From Globodera rostochiensis (Eukaryota > Nematoda > Chromadorea > Rhabditida > Heteroderidae): a stretch of 64,000 nucleotides of DNA. This document shows positions 59,735 through 64,000 of the stretch, in pieces. The translations under genes were made by a program, and so were the position numbers. Each line of letters opens with the position of its first letter. Within the stretch, counting starts at the first letter, position 1. Below the pieces are notes generated by a model. It was given only the letters and a program-made list of their open reading frames with translations, had not been told where the DNA came from and searched no databases. The stretch lies in NCBI GenBank assembly GCA_018350325.1, contig JAEVLN010000023.1:249001-313000 (forward strand). Direction: 5' to 3'.

Positions 59735-62700
59735 TTAAATCTCTGATTACTTCATTAATTAAACTTTAGTTTTTAAATTTTTTAGTTTAGTAAATAGCGT
59801 TAGTTTTTATATATTTTATAAGAAGTATGCATTTAATTATTTCATCGTATGTGAAATTCGTCAAAGATTTATAATCTTTGTAACCTTTTCTTAAAATAGT
59901 ATTTAGTTAAAGGTATTCTTTATTTAATTTATTATGATGCGTACGGTCAAATTCAAATGTTTTAAAACGTAAGCATTCTAAATTTTTACAAATGTAATAC
60001 AATCATTTTTAATTAAAATTTTATCAAAATTTATTAAATGATTTAATATCTAAAAACGTCAAGCAAGTTTTGTTTTTCCTAAATTTTATTTCCATAACAT
60101 TTTATTCTTTTTATAACCTTTTCCAAAAATTTAATTTCATTTTTCCTTTTTTTTATTTGTTTATCATTTCGTTTAGCATTTTTTGTTTTTTAATAAATTT
60201 AATTGCCAGACTGTTTGATTAAATTTCTTAATTTATCCTGTATCCCGCCGCATAGCAGGAGGCACACCTAGATAGATAGGTAGTCTCACCGCCACTAGCT
60301 TTTTTTGTGAATCTTGTCAAAAATTTTTAAATAAAGCAGGCTTGTTTTGAATTGGTAAATTAATCGTTATTAAATAATATTTGATTTGGGTTTCAAATGA
60401 ATATATGTTCAGATATAAAAATTAAATATATTTTTTTGGATAGAATCAGCAAGGTCACACTGCTTTAATTTATATTTAGGAAATATTCTTCTTAGATTTA
60501 TTATAGAGTATTTATTTAGCTCCTTTGGGGTTTATAATAAGTATAAACACATATTTTAATATAACAAAACATCAAAGTTTAACTAAATTCTCGAAAAAAT
60601 TGCATTTCCGTTGCGAACTTATGGATTTTGACGTAGGTGGATTGATTGATTATTTAAATCTTAGACCGCTAACTTTAGATTTTATATGTATGAAGCTTTT
60701 TATACAAATTTATTATTTGATTAACCATTTTGTGCAGATAATTCTCATTTTATTTGTGTGTTCATCGCCCACCAAACATAAACAAACTATTCATCCGTAT
60801 ACAAAGCACAACATAACAAAAATAATTTTAAAGGTTTTGCCGGCGCGTGTCCCGAACATTTTTAATTTACAATTGAAACATTTTTTTTTAATTTTTTAAC
60901 TTTTTATCTATATTGTCAATTATTTAATTTAAGGCTAAATTATTTTAGGCGCCCATTGGCTGCTGCCAATTCTTTATGAAATATTTATTTCAAACAGATT
61001 TATTGATATTAATATTTTAATATAAATAAAATTCATTTTTTAATATATTACTTTTAGTCTTTTTTTATTAAGTTTGTTTTGGGTTATTTGAGGTAATTTA
61101 AGTATACGTGGCAATTTCACAGTAATAAAATATGTGTATTGCACAAATGGTAATATCGTTTTTTATATTTTTAGGTTCTTTGAAATTATATTTAAATTAA
61201 CTATTATATATTTGGTAATTTACTATGGTTTGTTTTCTTTTATGCATTTTTTTGTTCTATCGTACTAATTTAAATGCTAGATAAAAATATACAGCAACAA
61301 TTTATACTTTTAAGTTTTATGGCTAATATGTAGTTGGGTAATAGCCGAATCCAACATCCATGAAAGCACGTCATTTAATTGGTTGGTTTATACTTGGGAT
61401 AAAATAAATTTTCTATTATTTCATTATCATGCAATTCAAGTTTAGTGAAGCATTTTTATATATTACTAATTTGTTATAGAAGAAAAGTTTTATTTTTTAA
61501 AATTACTATTTGGACGAATTAGCTCACCAATTATTGTTTATTTTTGATACTTAATTGCGATCTAATTCTTTTTAAATTGTATTATCTCTTTGCGTTACAA
61601 TTTATAAAATAAAATTCAAAAATTATATATGGAAGTTTGAAGTTTGAACAAACAAATACACAATTATATAATGCGCAAGGTTTATATTTTTCAATTTAAT
61701 TAGCGTTGATAGTTTGCGTTTGTTAAAACTACGATATTTACCGATATGGGTTACAGCACAAACAACAGATTCATTATAATATTATTTTTTTAAACTTCCA
61801 AAAAACTATTTGGGATGACATATTGGCTTCAATTAAACTTTGCTTTTTTATAAATTTTGTTACAAAAATTAGAACTTTTTATCGGATTATGTCTTGAACA
61901 TTGATTAACATTGCAAGATTTTCGGGTGACAAACTTTTACGGAGATCTAGGCCAGCTACCTCTCACTTTCTGAGCTTATCGCCGGACGTGTATGAAATTT
62001 TCGCACCAATTTTCCAAGCAGTGGCTATTTTTGAGAATTTGACAAAGAAACAAGCATAAAACTATTTTTTGATTAATTTTTTTTATTTTGTGGATGTTTA
62101 TAATTGAAAAAAATATAAATTTATTTATCTATTTTTTGTCATTATTTATTTATTTTAAATCTATTAATTTTTATCCTTTTCCAAGGTGAATCTAGGACTC
62201 CGTCAGAATATTGTTCTTTTAAAACGATCTATCGGCTTAGGTGTTACTTAAAAGTTTTTCTTTAATTTTCAAAAATACAACCGTCTCAAAAACCGGTTTA
62301 AATTATCACTTTTATTTCTTTGACGAATACGTATTGCACCAAATAAGAATTGTAGACAATTCTTGAATAAAAAATATTTTCACAAAACTAAGAATACTTT
62401 AGTTACAATGCAAACTTTACATCGTCTTTTTTGTCCGACTGAAGGCCTCCGAACAGCCGTCAGAGGGCAAGACAGAAAATTGTTCTTTTTAAAAAACGAT
62501 TTAAATCGTATATTTGGAGGAAAAATCGTGCCTAGATATTGGCGATGGTTTGAAAATATCCTATATAATAAGATAATCATTAATATTAAATTTTGGACAA
62601 AAAATTCCTAGAAAAGTTGACCTAGAAATTGTGGAGTAAAATTATCTTATATGGAAGTGATCCAGCTCCGAATGAAAATACTACCAATCAATTCCTCTCG

Positions 62701-63511
62701 TCGAGTTGAGTATGAATCCGCTAAATTTTACGCCGGAACCCACAATATAAAGTTGCTAGCAAATTAAGTTGGCCAAAAATTATAGGGTTATTTATAAATA
62801 AAATATTTATTATGTATTATATCTTTAAAAAAATGCCTGATCATATATAATATACTAAAATCAAATGCTGACGGAAAAAATAATGTGATAAATATATATT
62901 GATACCATTTATGGTTTTAGAATTGTTTGCTTTTATACGATTGCTGCTCTGCAAATCGAAGATTTTTAGCAAATTTATTTAAATATTGAAAATGCAAAAT
63001 TATTGGTTGATTCATTTGTTCCGGACTGATTAATGCTACAAATTCATTCTAAATTTTTTTAAATATAAAATTTAGATATTTTAATTTTTCAATATATGAA
63101 ATTTTTTTGTAAAATGTTATGTAAATTTTCGTAATAATCCTGCAGATGTAGAAATAAATCACTTTTTGTTAGTAAACAGAATTTTTACAATTTGGTTTAA
63201 TATTATTGGTTGATTTTAAATATTAGCGCTACCGACATCGTAAAATATTGCCGGGTTGATCACTATTGATCATGTTGCCTGTAAAATCCTCATAATATGT
63301 AGGCAATCAGGTTCATAAGATTGCCAGTCAGGTGCCGTAGGTCATTGCTTATTTTATTTAATATATGCACATAGTGTTATTGTATGTGGTAATTAATTTA
63401 CATTTTAAATTCTAACTTGGAAAATGTTGATGCATCGTATGAAGTTAAACACATTTTGATACATATAATTGATAAGACAGACGATTTAGCCTCTACAATA
63501 GTTTATTTTCT
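59735..63511 (+). repeat. Tandem 3777-bp repeat, copy 3 of 3
   Basis: Head-to-tail copy with one noticed substitution, G at 61750 where copies 1 and 2 have A (54196 and 57973). It carries the same candidate frames at 60525-60899, 61898-62059, 62363-62611 and 62651-62767. After 63511 unique sequence resumes. Confidence 0.97.
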
Positions 63512-64000
63512 TAATTTTTGTAATCTTTTTATTTTATTTGTTATTTTTATTCAAATATAGAATTAATGTAAATTTTTGTTAAATTAAATTTTATATTAAT
63601 GTAATTTATTGTTTTGCTCGGGCCCTTCCGCGACTTAATCCCTCTTGAACGGTTTGATTTCCTGTTCGTCTTCCACGTTATCCCATTCCAATTCTCTATA
63701 CCTCTTATGAGTGAGCACTCCTTTTCTTGACAACTGGCGGACACCAAAATTTTTTGTTTTTGGTTTCACAAATTTAATTTATGAACCGTGACCGGTTGTC
63801 CATGCGCCAATCTATGGATGTTATATAATCTATAAATCATTTTGTACTATAGTTTTTTTTAAATTTTAAAATTACAAATTACATATGAAAGTTAATGATA
63901 TTGCTTTAATTGATGTATCGGGACTGGATAACATTTATTTCGAGTATTTGAGGCTAATTAAGCGGGCAACATTTCGTTTATCTTTAAATCCAAAGTATAT
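63512..64000. other. Unique right flank of the tandem array
   Basis: T-rich to about 63610, then a CG-rich island to about 63745 and another GC-richer patch at 63780-63820 (ACCGTGACCGGT is near-palindromic). The minus-strand candidate exon is listed next. Confidence 0.5.
63635..63778 (-). CDS. Candidate 3'-terminal exon, unknown
   Basis: On the minus strand a frame of 47 codons ends at TAA (63635-63637). It reads basic then acidic: VRQLSRKGVLTHKRYREL followed by EWDNVEDEQEIKPFKRD, a mixed, charged composition hard to get from AT-rich noise. There is no ATG, so it would be a 3' exon. The acceptor could be GTCCGCCAG at 63734-63742. High GC continues about 18 bases past the TAA. An overlapping minus-strand frame (63547-63747, 66 codons) competes. 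No family is recognised. Confidence 0.33.
   Translation of the reverse strand: MKFVKPKTKNFGVRQLSRKGVLTHKRYRELEWDNVEDEQEIKPFKRD

Noticed and set aside
52181..63511. Tandem unit as a transposon or virus
   Set aside because: No terminal repeats, no target duplication and no replication or capsid-type frames. Only a plain tandem duplication is supported.
63712..63760. Primer-binding site of an LTR retrotransposon (TGGTGTCCGCC on the minus strand)
   Set aside because: No long terminal repeat, polypurine tract or reverse transcriptase sequence is seen nearby.
1..64000. Bacterial or organellar origin, CRISPR array, rRNA genes
   Set aside because: No dense coding, no regularly spaced short repeats with unique spacers, and no rRNA-like conserved stretches. 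hAT-type elements with 8-bp target duplications argue for eukaryotic nuclear DNA.

Overview
The window is AT-rich eukaryotic nuclear DNA with no protein that I can name. No open frame on either strand exceeds 124 codons under the standard code. That is roughly what chance gives in 64 kb of such DNA, so most of the window is best read as intergenic or intronic, repeat-rich sequence. The clearest biology is a population of short DNA transposons: three elements with terminal inverted repeats and 8-bp target duplications typical of the hAT superfamily (8958-10146, 13449-14016, 32063-32536), a shorter TIR element (20364-20558), a 341-bp foldback element (5108-5448) and several one-ended relics. This fits an AT-rich invertebrate or an AT-rich protist. 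I cannot assign the taxon from the sequence alone.

Layout. From 1 to about 27 kb, short A-rich and T-rich blocks alternate and most of the recognisable transposon relics lie here. From 27.1 to 35.6 kb the + strand is T-rich, with scattered islands of higher GC. Two of these islands, at 30.06-30.38 kb, carry splice-like borders and are among the best candidate exons. From 35.6 to 40.7 kb short blocks alternate again. From 40.7 to 51 kb the + strand is A-rich. From 51 to 63.5 kb it is T-rich and holds a 3777-bp unit repeated three times head to tail (52181-63511), in which I saw one base difference between copies. The last 490 bp carry another coding-like island on the minus strand.

Two window-wide patterns stand out. 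First, the + strand switches between long A-rich and T-rich blocks, and seven dispersed repeat families keep their orientation with the block they sit in: copies in like blocks are direct and the one pair in unlike blocks is inverted. The skew is therefore tied to the orientation of the underlying sequence. Second, about two dozen islands of 50-150 bp with much higher GC stand in the AT-rich background. Some are transposon ends. Others read like exons, but most can be read as protein in more than one frame, so all gene calls here are low confidence. Reading UAA and UAG as glutamine joins several islands into longer frames. That is recorded as a testable idea, not as a conclusion.
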